NCBI GenBank assembly: GCA_946811695.1
Contig: OX328125.1
Coordinates: forward strand, 39,196,336 to 39,260,335
DNA length: 64,000 nt
From: Gonocerus acuteangulatus
Lineage: Eukaryota > Arthropoda > Insecta > Hemiptera > Coreidae
Direction of reading: 5' to 3'
Shown piece by piece: positions 10,966 through 22,376 of the stretch. The position numbers were made by a program, and so were the translations under genes. The notes under the pieces are model-generated. The model had not been told where the DNA came from. It made no database searches and saw only the letters and a program-made list of their open reading frames with translations. Each line of letters begins with the position of its first letter. Position 1 is the stretch's first letter.

Positions 10966-11590
10966 TTAATTATCTTAAAACTCATTCCAAATGAAGTACG
11001 AGCATATAATCAAGACCGTACGGAACTGCATCATCTCAGCCAGTTTCCCTTCATACCCCTAGTTATTTGGCAAATTGCCAATGGTGCGGTGAATAAAATA
11101 ATAATCATATTTTTAATTTCTTAAAGGCTTTCGCGTTTTAAGCAGTAACCTTTCGTTTTCAACTACATTTTTTATATTCTAAAATATATATCAATCAGCT
11201 CTTAATAGGAAAATATTAAAATTCTTTTTATGTTTGTGTGTTGTTTTGTTTAACAATATTATATTTAAATTTTAGCAGAATGTAAATAGTGATGATAAAA
11301 AAATAACGAAACGTTGCCAATGTGAAAAAAACAATTTAACAACTGGTAACATTATTACTATTTAAAAATACAAAACTTTTATTAATAATTTAACTTTCTA
11401 TTTAATTCACCATTAAATAAAAAAAAAAAAGTAATTTAATCATCGCTGGATAGAATTTTTCCAATTCACATTCTACCCTAAAAGTTTTCGAATTCAATCC
11501 TAAACCAATTAACCTCTAGTTTGATTTAGAGCCTTCAATATTGGACTTGCACCTTATTCGAACTTCCTTTTATGTGTATCCAGAATCTCG
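10966..11590. other. AT-rich spacer, nothing recognised
   Basis: No gene or paired repeat was seen. Confidence 0.5.
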
Positions 11591-11855
11591 GTGGCATTGA
11601 CCGGGAGGGGGGGTTACATAAAAACACAGTTAGCGGGTCCCCCATCCGATCCGCTTCGACCCCCTTTCTGTCTCGTTGCTCCGAGTCGGCTAAATGCTAC
11701 CGCGTGGAAAATTAGTTGGACCATGCTATTTCCATGTGGCGCACTGTCTTCCTGTCTCCCTGTTTCCATGTTCTCAAAGTTTTAGCTTAGCCACATATAT
11801 GCGAAGAAGTTTCAGTTTACAGGTCAAACGTTCTCCCAGAGTCGGCATGTTAGCT

Positions 11856-11953
<98 letters not shown>

Positions 11954-12000
11954 CTGTTGCCCGGCGTGCCATGCTACACATACTTTCTGCATCTAGAAAA
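11591..12000. other. GC-richer segment split by a (TA)n array; probable non-autonomous TE remnant
   Basis: A GC-richer stretch at 11591-11850 is followed by the TA array at 11860-11951 and then gctgttgcccggcgtgccat. This arrangement is typical of microsatellite-bearing interspersed repeats, but I could not name the family. Overlapping open frames on both strands come mainly from the TA run. Confidence 0.35.
11860..11951. repeat. (TA)n microsatellite, about 90 bp
   Basis: TA dinucleotides broken only by one G near 11903. Confidence 0.95.
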
Positions 12001-12124
12001 GCAAAAATAAATTAGATACTAAATAAGTAATATTAAAATCTAATAACGCAAATCTGTAACTGTGGGGGTTCAAAGTTTCAAACCCGTGACATCCGAACTG
12101 TGAGTGCTAGATAATTTTTACTTA

Positions 12125-12361
12125 GCCTATGACGGTGTATCAAGACCTACATGTGTGCCAGGTTTGATAAAAATGGTCAAAAGATGTGGATCTGTATAAG
12201 GAACAAACATACAGACAGACAGCTGGTAAACGTTTTTGACCTAGCCTACGAGACTCGCCGGATCAAGACCTACCAGTGTGCCAAGGTTGGTGAATATCGG
12301 TCAAACGGGATGGATTTGTATAAGGAACAAACAGATATACAGACTAACAGATGTACACCTG

Positions 12362-12433
<72 letters not shown>
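12125..12433. repeat. Two degenerate units of about 119 bp followed by (TA)n
   Basis: A unit with tcaagacctac, gtgtgcca, ggtcaaa and tgtataaggaacaaaca occurs at 12125-12222 and again at 12244-12350. It is followed by about 70 bp of TA (12365-12433). Short tandem units next to a microsatellite are common in Helitron-type non-autonomous elements, but neither terminus is visible. The frames at 12151-12537 and 12278-12679 read across the TA run and are not supported as genes. Confidence 0.55.
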
Positions 12434-12436
<3 letters not shown>

Positions 12437-12886
12437 GATGGAACGGCATTTTTCTCCAGCGATGGTACTCCTCCTCACTTCTTCCTGGAATATTTCGATG
12501 GGTTCATCTCCATTTTCGTCAACCAGGTACTTGTTGATTCTTCCTCGGTGTTAGCCAAGGGAATGACATTTTTCTCGATCGGGGCGCCTTTTCTCCTCTC
12601 TAGCCCCAGTATCGGCGGACCAATGGTCTTGAAGCTCCCTGGTGTAGTTGGGATTCTGTCCGTTAGTAGCGCTGCCTAAAACTGCAGTTCCACCAAGATT
12701 ATTATCCCAGCGACGAAAAATAACATCAAACACAACACACACACATATATATATTCTACCCGTACAAATTTAAAAAAAAAAAATGAATCTTCTACCCTGA
12801 TATGTGGAAGGTACAAAGTATTTATTTACTGGACTTGAAGGTGAGGCGTGAAACCAGATGATCTGTAATAAATTAATCCGATTTAT
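12434..12886. other. Unassigned segment
   Basis: Moderately GC-rich, 12434-12700, with no recognised product. A short CA/TA stretch lies near 12730. Confidence 0.4.
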
Positions 12887-12899
12887 TAATTCACTTGTG

Positions 12900-13105
12900 G
12901 AGGCCCGGTGGCCTTGAGTGTTAAGGCATGAGCACTTAACACTCCGTGCCAAGGAACTCGAGGGTTCGATTCCTACTAGGAGTGGTGGCTTTTCTTTCGA
13001 AAAAAAAAAGGAAATTAACCCCAACCTGGCTAGAAAGGGTAGTGAACTATAGATAACCCGTCCAAATCTGAGTATATGTAATTGACCTTAAAATTTAAAT
13101 TTAAA
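12900..13105 (+). mobile_element. tRNA-derived SINE, copy 2
   Basis: Same family as 7160-7380: ggtggccttgagtgttaagg, B box gggttcgattcc, tggctagaaagggt and an AAATTTAAAT tail. Near-identical 13-bp direct repeats flank it (taattcacttgtg at 12887-12899, taattcacatgtg at 13106-13118; one mismatch). Confidence 0.85.
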
Positions 13106-13182
13106 TAATTCACATGTGTTATTTGTTGACCTTTCGGTTTATATTAAGTGATTTAATAGGATTTAATAGATAACTTTTTTTT

Positions 13183-13394
13183 CGGAGGCCCCGTGGCCGT
13201 GAGTGTTAAGGTGTGAGCACTTAACACTCCCTGGCAAAGGTCGTGAGTTTTATGCCCACTGTGGCGTGGTGGCTTTTCTTTAGAAAAAAGAAAAAATATC
13301 AGCCCTATCCTGGCTAGAAAGGGGTGGTAACCTATAGATAACCCGTCCAAAAATTCTTAGTTAATAATAATGGACGTTAAAATTTAAATAAATA
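13183..13394 (+). mobile_element. tRNA-derived SINE, copy 3
   Basis: Same family, with a more degraded B box (gtgagttttatgcccac). An approximate TSD (aatagataacttttt and aatagataatttttaa) lies near 13165-13179 and 13395-13410. Confidence 0.8.
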
Positions 13395-13410
13395 AATAGA
13401 TAATTTTTAA

Positions 13411-14237
13411 ATAAACTTTTTTTTTAAATGTTAAACAGACAAGATTTCTTTTCATTGGAGCTACTATAACGTTTGATACAATCGTTATTTCATAAACGCA
13501 TGGTTTATGATAGGATATTGACGCAAACACTGCAATCATAGTCATTACATCAACTACTTATTTTCTAGTTAAAAGTTACTAACTGCTGAACGCTATCAGT
13601 TAGATTAAAGAGGTCAGGAGTTGCTGAACGGAAAGGACAGTAAAGCCACCAGTGATAACAGCTGTTCCCATATAATTACTGAATGCTACTGTCCGTTGAA
13701 CAACCTGAACTCTAACTATACAGACGAGCCAGGTGCATCTGCTCCTGGAGCAATATTGTGGCTTACTATTTACAAGAATAGTTACATTTTCAATCTACAC
13801 AAGAGTTACGGCATGCGGTTTCTGCATAGTAGTCGTCAAACATAGTATTCAAGCGTATTGGTTCATATTTTCTGATAGTATGATAGTTTTTTTGGGTAAA
13901 CTATAAGGTTATTTTGCCCTCAAATGAGCTGTGTGCATATGTAACTGCTCCGGTATTTATGATGAATATATTCATCATTTTTCCGCTTATTGTAATAATT
14001 CACTCATTCACTAAATGCTATTTATACACTATGTACCTGTACTAAAAAACTGGTCATTAATTACTATCTCTATACTTCAGTATTTATAACTTATTGTAAA
14101 GAGCCAGCTATAATAATAACTTGAGGATTTTATCTATTTTGATCATAATGCTCTGGTTCATTTGATCAAACAGGTACCACCTGAGGAGTGAAATCGCCGT
14201 AGAAGCGAACCACGGATAATCTAAAAAGAGCTTGTAG
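13411..14237. other. AT-rich spacer, nothing recognised
   Basis: The 74-codon frame at 13621-13845 opens at TTG and has no recognisable domain, so I do not call a gene. Confidence 0.45.
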
Positions 14238-15195
14238 TAGTGATGGGCGATTCTCGAATATTAATCGATCTTTTAAATCGATTCGAATCGAAATGAAAAG
14301 ATCGATCCATAAAAAAGATCAGCGAGTTCGATGATCTTCTATGCTCAGCGATCGATCTACGATATTGATCGTTTTGATTGAAATTCGTATTTCATTTCGA
14401 TTCGAATCACTACAACGAATCGACCTAAATAAGTCTATGTGAATACTTGATAATATGAAAAACATATCTGTAACCTAGAAGTATAAAAATTTAAGACTAT
14501 TTTTCATCGTAATATATAATGAACTACTACTGTTACATCATATTAAAATATATGGGTATTATTACATAATATTTAATATATATTATATACGTTTATCAAA
14601 TGACAAAAAATAGACTCAAATAATAATAATAGAGAAAAAACTGTTATACAAATTAAGAGCACAATTTGAAACCGGATTTTGATTATATTACCTTCTTCAT
14701 TCTAGTTGGAGAAACGTAAGGTATTGAGTCCGTTGTATAATGTTAATTGTTGTATTTGAATATTTGCAATACAAAACACTTGTATCTTACGGTATTCTAG
14801 ATAGATCGACTTTTTAAAAGATCGGCCCTTGAAGATCGCTTCATTAAAAAGATCGGCCCTTGGAGATCGATTCGTTGAAAAGATCGGCCCTTGGAGATCG
14901 ATTCTTTAAAAAGATCGGCCCTTGGAGATCGATTCTTTAAAAAGATTGACCCTTGGAGATCGATTCGTTGAAAAGATAGGCCCTTGGAGATCGATTCTTT
15001 AAAAAGATAGGCCCTTGGAGATCGATTCTTTAAAAAGATCGGCCCTTGGAGATCGATTCGTTGAAAAGATCGGCCCTTGGAGATCGATTCTTTAAAAAGA
15101 TTGGCCCTTGGAGATCGATTCGTTGAAAAGATCGGCCCTTGGAGATCGATTTAAAAGATCGCGTTAATAAGTTCGATTCAGATCGCCCATCTGTA
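14238..15195. mobile_element. hAT-like non-autonomous element with internal 31-bp minisatellite
   Basis: The ends are inverted: tagtgatgggcgatt at the left and gatcgcccatctgta at the right, resembling hAT TIRs built on an RTGGGC motif. Left subterminal sequence is rich in gatcgatt and tcgattcgaatcg words; the right third is a tandem array. I found no convincing 8-bp TSD (only the last 4 of 8 positions agree in the best frame), so the assignment rests on the TIRs alone. Confidence 0.5.
14820..15170. repeat. 31-bp minisatellite, about 11 units
   Basis: gatcggcccttggagatcga repeats with starts at 14820, 14851, 14882, 14913, 14944 and onward. Alternating gattctttaaaa and gattcgttgaaa variants suggest a higher-order pattern. 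The 71-codon minus-strand frame at 15030-15245 is the array read through. Confidence 0.9.
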
Positions 15196-18100
15196 GAGTA
15201 GAGTCTTGCTGAGCCAATTTTGAGTTGCGAGGGGAAAATCATCAAACATTGACAGCATAGTTGAGGATTCTTCTATAACATTGATGATTGTAAGTGTAAC
15301 TTGACATGTATCACGTTGTGATTCAGGTTCTTTCGTAGGTAATTAAATGAATGTAAGTGAGATTTTGTGTCCTAAACGTATCCTGGTTGTGACCGATACT
15401 TCCCTTCCGGGTACCTCTGTAGGAACTATACCATTCATATTTTGTAGGCCGACCCCATTTATTAGGAATCAAATGGCCGTGAATGTGTTTAGAAGAGGAA
15501 ATCACATATGTAATACAGTTAACTTGTCCCGAAATATGTTTTTTTTTTTTATTTTAATTGCGTTACTTTGGAAAATCATCAAATTCAGGTAGATAAATCA
15601 ATTATTTGTCCTCCGTTATAATTTAAACATCTTGGTTTAAAGATTCACTTTTATCTAAAGTCCTTAAAACTCTGCAATGATAGAATATTGAAAGGGCAAT
15701 AATTAAAAACAGAATAATTCAATAAGGATAGTCTTAGTTGGATGGGAGGAGTAAAAGTTTTTTTATAAACTTTTAGGCGAAACCTTTAATACCACGGGCT
15801 CTATAACTTGATTCATTCCATTAATTAAATTAACTTCTTAATTCTATCCGGAGAATTTAAACGACTATAAAATACCCAAATAGATGGCTTTTAAAATATT
15901 TAACTTTTTATTATCAAAACTATGCCTTCTGAATATGTACTGTTCATACAGACGTGTAAATTATTTCGAAGGGTAAATCCGTTCAAATTGACCTTCTTTT
16001 TACCCTAAATAAAATAATTTCCATGAAATCGCAAGTTTTCTTTAAAGAAAATTAATTGTGGACCGAAATGTGTATTGCCGAAAAGATGTTTATTTATATT
16101 TGAATTTAACAACAGGGGCGGTTAACTGGTGCCTCTTCGGGAGCTTAAAAACTATTTAATGCATTATCTTCTACAGCCTAACCTTAGGAAGGTAAACCTC
16201 CTTGTAACAAGAGCCAAGTCATGGCTCAAATCAACTACACGCACGAGGATCAGCGTTTTAGAGTCAGCTGTTAAAATCATTAGTTCATTAATTAATTGAT
16301 ACATTGCTCCAATAAAATACAGGGAGATTTTTTAAGGGTTGTATTTTGGGATTTTAAGGATTGCATCAGATCAAGAATTACTGGGGAAGGCCTTATGTCA
16401 ATTTATGTGTAAAAACTCAAAGATTGTATGCCTCAGAAAATATATAATATACAAAAATATAAGCAAAAACGCGAATTGTTTAGAAAAGTCTTATATTTGA
16501 AGGGCTGTAACTTCGCTCCAAATTGACCTATCAAGTTCGCTGAAGTCTCGAAACATTAGTATTTTTATGCACTAAAAGGCAGTACCTAGGAGTCGTTTAT
16601 TTTAGATAAAAACTTGAATAACAATTTTATAGTATACAATATCCTAAATTATGAGTTTTGAGAGGTGGGGCTTAAACAAAAAGCGCAGGGCTTTTTCTGA
16701 TCCCGGTTTCGGATTCAGGGACCCCAGAAACATATAGGAAACATGGTCTGGTCTCTGGGTCCGGACTTTTATTTATTTTTTGTTGTATGGCTGTCTTATA
16801 CATTGATAATATACATTAACAATTAGTTTTTTTCTTAAACTATATAACTGAAATTTCAATTGATGCATAGTAGAAACATAATTAAAACATACAGACTTAC
16901 ACTTATCCGGGAATTTACAAAAACGATTTAACTTTAAACAGTGATATCTCAAAATGACTATAATGTCACCCCAAAATGACTATTGTATCCCTTGGCTTCT
17001 CAACCTATCATATAATGTCATCAAATTCTATTGCTATGTTTTATTAGTCCCGTATTTCTTAATAAGATTAATTCTGTTTACTAAGTAATCATTAGAATCA
17101 AACAACTGTTAAAAGATGCACGCAATTATTTTTAAATTTCTAAGCCTTAAAAATTATAACTCACTTGGAAAACCTTATGCCTTTATAGTCCTCTCTTATT
17201 CATAACTATTATTCGGTCACTTTCACCATGACCTTTTTGACCTTCATATCAATAGCCATTCCACCGTGAGAATGGTCCGCTAGTTCAACAGTTCATGAAC
17301 GAATGACATACATTAGAGTTAGCCAATTATCATAATGAAATATTTCTTATTAAATATGTAGAAGGTCGATCAATAAAGACGGATTTCAGATCCACTGATG
17401 CCTCTTCAGGATTAGAAATACAACTTAAAATAATAGTTTTACAGACTAGAAGGGGTGCATGTTACGTGAAGGCCAAACAACAAAAGTGTAGTCAATTATA
17501 TTGTTGGACAGCCTATAATTAGAAATAAAATAAATAATATTTATTCTTGAATGTAGGAATGGATATGACTATAAAAAATTGAATGACATATATAAAATAA
17601 ATTTTTCTTAAATTTTAGAATTAAAATTCTTAATTAGAATAATTTATATATGGTATAAATATATATTTTTATTTGTATCTGTTCTATGTTAAATTTGTTT
17701 ATAATAATATATCGTTGTAATAATTTCGGGATCTTTCCAACCTATAACATTTATTTTTCTCAGACTTCTTTTAAGTCGATGTTATGTTATTTTTTATTTA
17801 TGCTTCATAATTATCCATTATTAAAATATATTGTTTTGTCTACCTGCCAAATTTAATGATGCCAGTATTTATTTTTTCAACAAATACAGTTATTACAGAA
17901 TTCATGGTGCAAAATAAGTAATAAAAAATCATGAATATTTTGTCCATTTTTTTTTTTTTTTTTTTTTTTAGTACTTTCCCCTGGCGTTCTCCTATGTTTC
18001 CAAGTGCTAATAATTTGTTCCTATGAATGACTGCAAGAAGGCTTACAACGATACACCTTATGCAGGCTTGACGTCAGATATCCAAGGACAGGCGGGCTAT

Positions 18101-19137
18101 TTTGTTCCCCGTATGGCGACATGGCAACCTACGAACCTTGTATCTTCTCTCCTTGGTCTTGAGGGGCATTTAACATTCCTCTGACAACTTTTTCATCTTT
18201 TGGACTGGCCTCTAAGTGAATGGCCATTGATAAATTAGCCTGAAAAAAGAGTGCCAACGCTTTGTTAATTCATCCTCATTCTTTTTGAGTGTTTCCTGTT
18301 CGCAAGAAACATTATGTTCGCTTTTCGTTTCGTTACGAATGCGCCAGAAAAGACAGAAGCTCTTGCGGAAGTTAAATTACTTGTAACTTTTTTAATTTAG
18401 CAAAATTTAGGTTACTAAATTAAATTAGTATTTAGTTTAAAACGTAGTTAAACGCCACCAACCGCTCGTTTCTACCCTGTCCTGTGCCAGATATATGTTT
18501 TTCTAAAGATTATTTAGAAAAACCATGTTGTTTGTAGGAAATCCCAATTTTATCTGCTTGTGCACATTATTTCATAGGTCCATTTAAAGAAAAAAAATCT
18601 GCATTAAATTTGTTTTAATGGTAATATACATTCATTGTTAACAAGTGTATTTTCAAAGCCAATTCAAAAAGATTAAATTAATAGGAAAGTCTAGTTAGCG
18701 ACCAATTTTCGTGGAACTGATGCTGAAATTGTTGTTCCCTGGTACCATGTGGATTTTCATATGACCAGAGGTGAGAATTGTGCGAGTTCTGCAAGCAGAA
18801 AGTACAATACTAGCAATATTTATAATTTTCGAACTAATTTTTTTTTTATTATGCAACTTAAGTGTAAGACGTACTTTAATCATTAAATCTCACCTTCATC
18901 AAGAATACTGATTTAAAAAAAGTAATGAAACGTTGAAAAAAGTGTGTACACGCAGAGAAAATAAAGAGATTCGAGTGGAATCGTAGTAGGAAAAACAATC
19001 GGCATTCGACATCCAAATAATATTTCTTTACAATAGTTTCATGAATACATTTTGATAGGAGCAACTTAGTTCTGAACACCAAAAAAGGGTTGGTTTCATT
19101 TACTTTAAGATTAAATATTGGAAGATTTTATTCTACG
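15196..19137. other. Long AT-rich stretch without recognised features
   Basis: Nearly 4 kb in which I identified no gene, RNA or paired TE end. A poly-T run lies at about 17949-17969. Two moderately GC-richer patches (about 16665-16770 and 18050-18200) could be old TE or host fragments. Confidence 0.45.
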
Positions 19138-20531
19138 TTTTAGCGCGGTTCCTCCCTATCTCCTTAGGGAGGAACCGCTTATGAGGTTGACCTCACGGCG
19201 CGATCCGGACGTGCCGACTAGAACCTTTCTCGTTTCAGGCCCTATAGATCACGAAAATATAGGTGGTTCAAATTTATATATATATATATATATACTGTTC
19301 GCGCTCCTGACGGCTCAAAAATGGTCCGATTTTGATGAAATTTGGTCAAAAATCTGTCTTCTAATTTGAAAGGTCAAGTTCGTTAGCCAGCAGAATCCGC
19401 CCAAAGGAAGATGGCGTTTGGGGCGAAATTCGCGCAAAAAAAAATCGTAACGCTTACGTTTTTGAGTTCATATGCTTGCAGGTACTTCTCTTATAGGTTT
19501 CTTAGCATAGGAAAACGAATGAAACCATTTTTAAGGCGATATCTGTAACCGTTTGTGAGAAAAGTGGAATCAATGTTTTCGCATGTCATTATTTTATTGT
19601 GGGTACTTAAAATCGCGATATTCAATTGAAATTTTTTCTACATCTTGGAAATGAATCCCAACTGAGATGTTTAAATTTTGGTTATATTTGGAGTTAAGGA
19701 AGTATGCGAAAAAAAATGTTTTATTAATAGACATGAAAAGTTTTCGGATCTTCATACATTTTTCGTAAATATCTCGATAACGGTTGGGAAATCGTGGCAA
19801 GTGGAAGGCAACCATTCGAATGCTTACTAAATTCTTTACAAAAAAGGTTCTGAAGCATTATTCGATGGGACAACGTCAATCAGAGATATAAGCGCTTAAA
19901 ACATAAAAAGTGTTTGTTTTGAAAGGGTTTTTCTTTTTGTTTATGTCACTTTTTAATTGGTTGTTTTTTGTTTGAAATTGGATTTATCAGTGAAATTAGT
20001 ATTGTAGTAAAATAAGCTAAGAAACGTTGAAAGGTATAGGTAAAACGTTTGGAATAGCTCTGGAAATCAAGATGGCTATGGCTAACCATGATGGAGTATT
20101 TATGGGTTTGTTTTGAAGTCTCCTATCTATATAACCTTCCTCCTGCTACAACTGAAGTTATCATTATTTCTTATTTTATAGAAAGATTTAACCCACGAGA
20201 GAATGAACTTTTATTTGCCATGAAGCACATATTTACAGTTGATTATTACAGTGAAACTAATTTGCTAGTAAAACAAGGAACTTAAAATGACAACGAATTT
20301 TCGGTTGTTTGGAATAGAGCCTGCTGAGCAGTATTCGTAGAGTGAGTACGTTTTTAGTACATAATTGTATTGACTTATTCAGCCTTCCTCAAGAATGAGG
20401 ATTAAGAATTATCCGCTTCTGTGTAAGTTGTCTACTGTCAGTTTCCTGTTATTTGTGATGCCTAATCTACTCCACTTCTTCGAGATATACGGAACCGCTA
20501 AGATGACGCAGTTCCTGCGAGTCGGACTTTT
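19138..20531 (+). mobile_element. Helentron-like (HINE-like) element, subfamily A, near complete
   Basis: The left end ttttagcgcggttcctccct carries a perfect 13-bp hairpin (gcggttcctccct / agggaggaaccgc, 8-base loop). The right end at 20491-20531 has GGAACCGCTAAG, then GCAGTTCCTGC, then a G-rich tail and oligo-T. A short TA array at 19276-19293 starts 138 bp from the left end, the same offset as in the copies at 50334 and 56283. The body (aggcgatatctgtaaccg, atatctcgataacggttggg) matches the other copies. There are no coding domains. Confidence 0.75.
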
Positions 20532-20564
20532 TTAAGAATAAAACCAGATGTAGCAATTATAGGG

Positions 20565-20610
20565 AAAGACGCTAAGATGATACAGTTACTACAAGAGAAA
20601 AGAGCATTAA
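20565..20610 (+). repeat. Second, degenerate Helentron-like 3-prime terminus
   Basis: gacgctaagatgatacagttactac resembles the right terminus at 20491-20531 and lies about 75 bp downstream of it. A similar second terminus follows the copy ending at 42113. Confidence 0.5.
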
Positions 20611-21084
20611 TCCAGCTCAAATGAAATGAATAGAAAAAATAAATATCAATATATTACAACCTCTAAAGCTAAGCAGAAAAAAGTATTTTCAATCATACAG
20701 TTTTGAAGTTTCTCAGAGATATGAGTAATTTTCGTATTCTGTTCCAAGTCGTGGGCGTGGACACCCATCTGGTCGAAGCTCCTCCTCTCTGAAATGGATC
20801 CTTTTAAGTATTAATATTTTCATTTTTCTCAAGCCCACCTTTTCAAATCCGCCAGCCACACCTTCCTTTAAGCAAAGCTCTATTAAAATTAACTCCAACC
20901 CTTCATGGCCTTCACTCTTCCTCCTACTTTGAACATTCTTCAGGCAAAAATAAATCATTATTTATAGTACTATCCATCAGATAAAAAAAAGTAGATTTTT
21001 TGCTAAAAATGTTCATATGTGTATAAATATAAAGTATTACACACACACTCATATATATACATATATATAAGAGTATAAAAAAAA
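20611..21084. other. AT-rich spacer, nothing recognised
   Basis: No supported gene. The minus-strand frame at 20713-20958 has no recognised domain. Confidence 0.45.
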
Positions 21085-21276
21085 TATGTAGACATATAAG
21101 AAAGAGTGCATTTTTCTGTCCTTTAGGCTTGATCCTGGTTGTTGTTGTAGGTACTCGTAGTTTTATATATAACTACGAGTACATGTAACAATCAGGATCA
21201 AGCCTAAAGGACAGAAAAATGCATATAATTATAATATGTGCCAATAATGATAGACGCTTTCTTATATGTCTACATA
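21085..21276. repeat. Foldback repeat with nested perfect hairpins
   Basis: The outer arms tatgtagacatataagaaag and its complement bracket a 30-bp perfect inverted repeat (21108-21137 with 21193-21222) and a central perfect 12-bp hairpin, gtactcgtagtt / aactacgagtac, at 21151-21182. The right outer arm contains about 40 extra bases. The family is unknown; possibly a small MITE. Confidence 0.75.
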
Positions 21277-22376
21277 TTTTATTTATTAATTAATGTTATG
21301 GATGTAATTAATCCGTGAGGCGTTACATATCTAAATACCAACAGCCCTCGTAATGAACCTACAATTACATATGCAATAAATATAAACTTACACCACAAAA
21401 TATAAAATACATTTCATACATATCTTATTTTAGAATCAACAAATTCTTTCTTTAATATTTTATTCTATTTTATTTGCTCCTTACTATTGTTTTGTTTTTT
21501 AATGAATGATTCAGTGAAACAAGGTAAATAAATAAGAAATATGTTTGTGTTAGAGTTTTCCTCTAATTCTTTTCAAAATAAGTGGATTCAAGGAGGTAGA
21601 GTGAAACATTTTCGCTTAGAGGTTGGCGCCCCAAATCTCGATTTCCTTCTAGACTTCATTGTAATAGACGTTTTAATTTTTAACGGACTGTAAAATCAAG
21701 AGATGATTGTTTCTGTTCCAAGCTTTCCAAATAATCAGATGATGAGAACGGAGTCGGACTTGTATTGTTAATTCATGCTAATATTTATTCTGCCCATACC
21801 CAATTTTTAGCCAAATAACCGTGAAATTAATAAATTATGTTATTTATTAGTTAAAACTGTACTAAATCAAATTAAAAAAACAACAACAAACTGTTGAGCG
21901 TTTTTAACATTATTTGTACTCCTGAGGGGTTGTATTAATCTTCTATTGGAAAGAAGAAATGAGTCAAGAGCCGACGATGAAATGAGGATAATGTGGGGAG
22001 TCCCTTCTGTCAGCGACAGACCTCCGAAATGTTTTCTCCTTTAAAACGAGAAAATAACTTGTTTCATTTGCATTCATTTCTCTAAAACATTTCCTCGCTA
22101 AATCCAAGGGGTCATTCTAACTTTCAAGGGAGACAAATACTTTGTTCTCTTAATTTTCCTTCAGTTATTTCTGGGATGGGGAACCAATCGGAATATAAAT
22201 TGCTAAATAATAAAAACGACTAATCAATTGAGACGATAGAAAATATGATATATATCACATTTTATCAATCACATCATTTAGATCAATAGATAATATGATA
22301 TCTTAATGCAGGTGCTTAATCTAGGAGGTGATTTGGAAACTTAAGAATAGAAACATTTACTATTTTTTTGGATATA
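21277..22376. other. AT-rich spacer, nothing recognised
   Basis: No gene or paired repeat was seen. Confidence 0.5.

Noticed and set aside
11694..11996. Tyr-Ile repeat proteins across TA arrays (also 12151-12679, 50375-50673, 56357-56657)
   Set aside because: Read-through of (TA)n microsatellites; not genes.
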